Source: Melioribacteraceae bacterium (GTDB taxonomy: Bacteria > Bacteroidota > Ignavibacteria > Ignavibacteriales > Melioribacteraceae). From it: a DNA stretch of 5,144 bases. The translations under genes were made by a program, and so were the position numbers. Under the pieces are notes generated by a model. The model had not been told where the DNA came from. It saw only the letters and a list, made by a program, of their open reading frames with translations, and did no database searches. Shown piece by piece: positions 4,994-5,144 of this stretch. How positions within the stretch are numbered: position 1 is the stretch's first letter; the number at the start of each line of letters is the position of its first letter. The stretch is from the NCBI GenBank assembly GCA_015486905.1, contig WFQV01000046.1, positions 1 through 5,144 of the forward strand, written 5' to 3'.

Positions 4994-5092
4994 CGGCAAA
5001 GCCAGCAACTAATTTCACAATTTTAATCATTACGAAAAGTTTAAAATATTTTGACAAAAAAAGGAAGATTTGATTGAGGGTACTATTCAGCC
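4994..5092 (+). repeat. ~376-bp tandem repeat, truncated copy 3
   Basis: Matches the first ~99 bp of the unit with changes CCGG to CCAG and CAACC to CAACT near its start. Identity is near perfect to about 5079, then fades over TACTATTCAGCC (compare TAATATTCATCC) and stops by 5092. The truncation falls at the TTCATCC arm of the inverted pair. Confidence 0.88.
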
Positions 5093-5144
5093 AACCCTAC
5101 ATTCATCATTCATAATTAATATCGTTCTCTTGAGTCTATTAAAC

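Noticed and set aside
4457..5073. Several 61-66-residue plus-strand open frames with near-identical sequences
   Set aside because: They are translations of the octamer tract and tandem repeat copies, with no ribosome binding site or family similarity.
4241..5092. CRISPR array
   Set aside because: Repeats are contiguous at ~376, 22 and 8 bp without unique equal-length spacers, and no cas gene is present.

Overview
The window looks like a chromosomal stretch of an AT-leaning bacterium, most likely from the Bacteroidota/Ignavibacteriota (FCB) side of the tree. The grounds are indirect: a secreted, very large tricorn-type S41 protease, and intergenic DNA made of 'TTCATCC..GGATGAA', 'GGCTAAAGCC' and 'CCGTTGACTGAAGTCAACGG' boxes of a kind I associate with those genomes from memory. 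The promoter in front of the protease gene reads as an ordinary sigma-70 type (TTGAAT, 17 nt, TATATT), so the phylum call stays tentative.

Layout. Positions 1-474 hold no gene. They are a patchwork of short, diverged direct repeats and nonamer words (ATCCGTGTC, CTTTGCGTG type). Positions 475-3684 (minus strand) hold the only intact gene, a 1069-residue exported tricorn-like protease with propeller, PDZ and S41 catalytic parts. Its ribosome binding site and a good promoter lie at 3690-3746. Positions 3783-4230 (minus strand) hold a decayed locus: the first ~57 codons of what reads as a type I restriction subunit HsdR, joined to the 3' part of a YgjP-like (DUF45/M48-type) zinc metallopeptidase. 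A stop, a homopolymer frameshift and a premature end interrupt it. From 4241 to about 5092 runs a tandem repeat with a ~376-bp period (two full copies and a quarter). Each full copy contains a nested array of 22-bp dyad units and a separate array of ~8-bp words. The last ~50 bases (5093-5144) are AT-rich with nothing recognisable.

How it fits together. The protease is a stand-alone secreted protein gene whose promoter region overlaps the 3' tail of the dead locus. The hsdR/ygjP relic is best explained by loss of a type I restriction-modification operon: a deletion of several kilobases fused the hsdR start to the ygjP end, and small lesions followed. The tandem repeat abuts the relic exactly where the hsdR start codon and promoter should be, so the gene lost its expression signals as well. 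The most unusual parts of the window are this relic and the three-level repeat (8 bp, 22 bp, ~376 bp). I see no intact defence system, RNA gene, CRISPR array or transposase.
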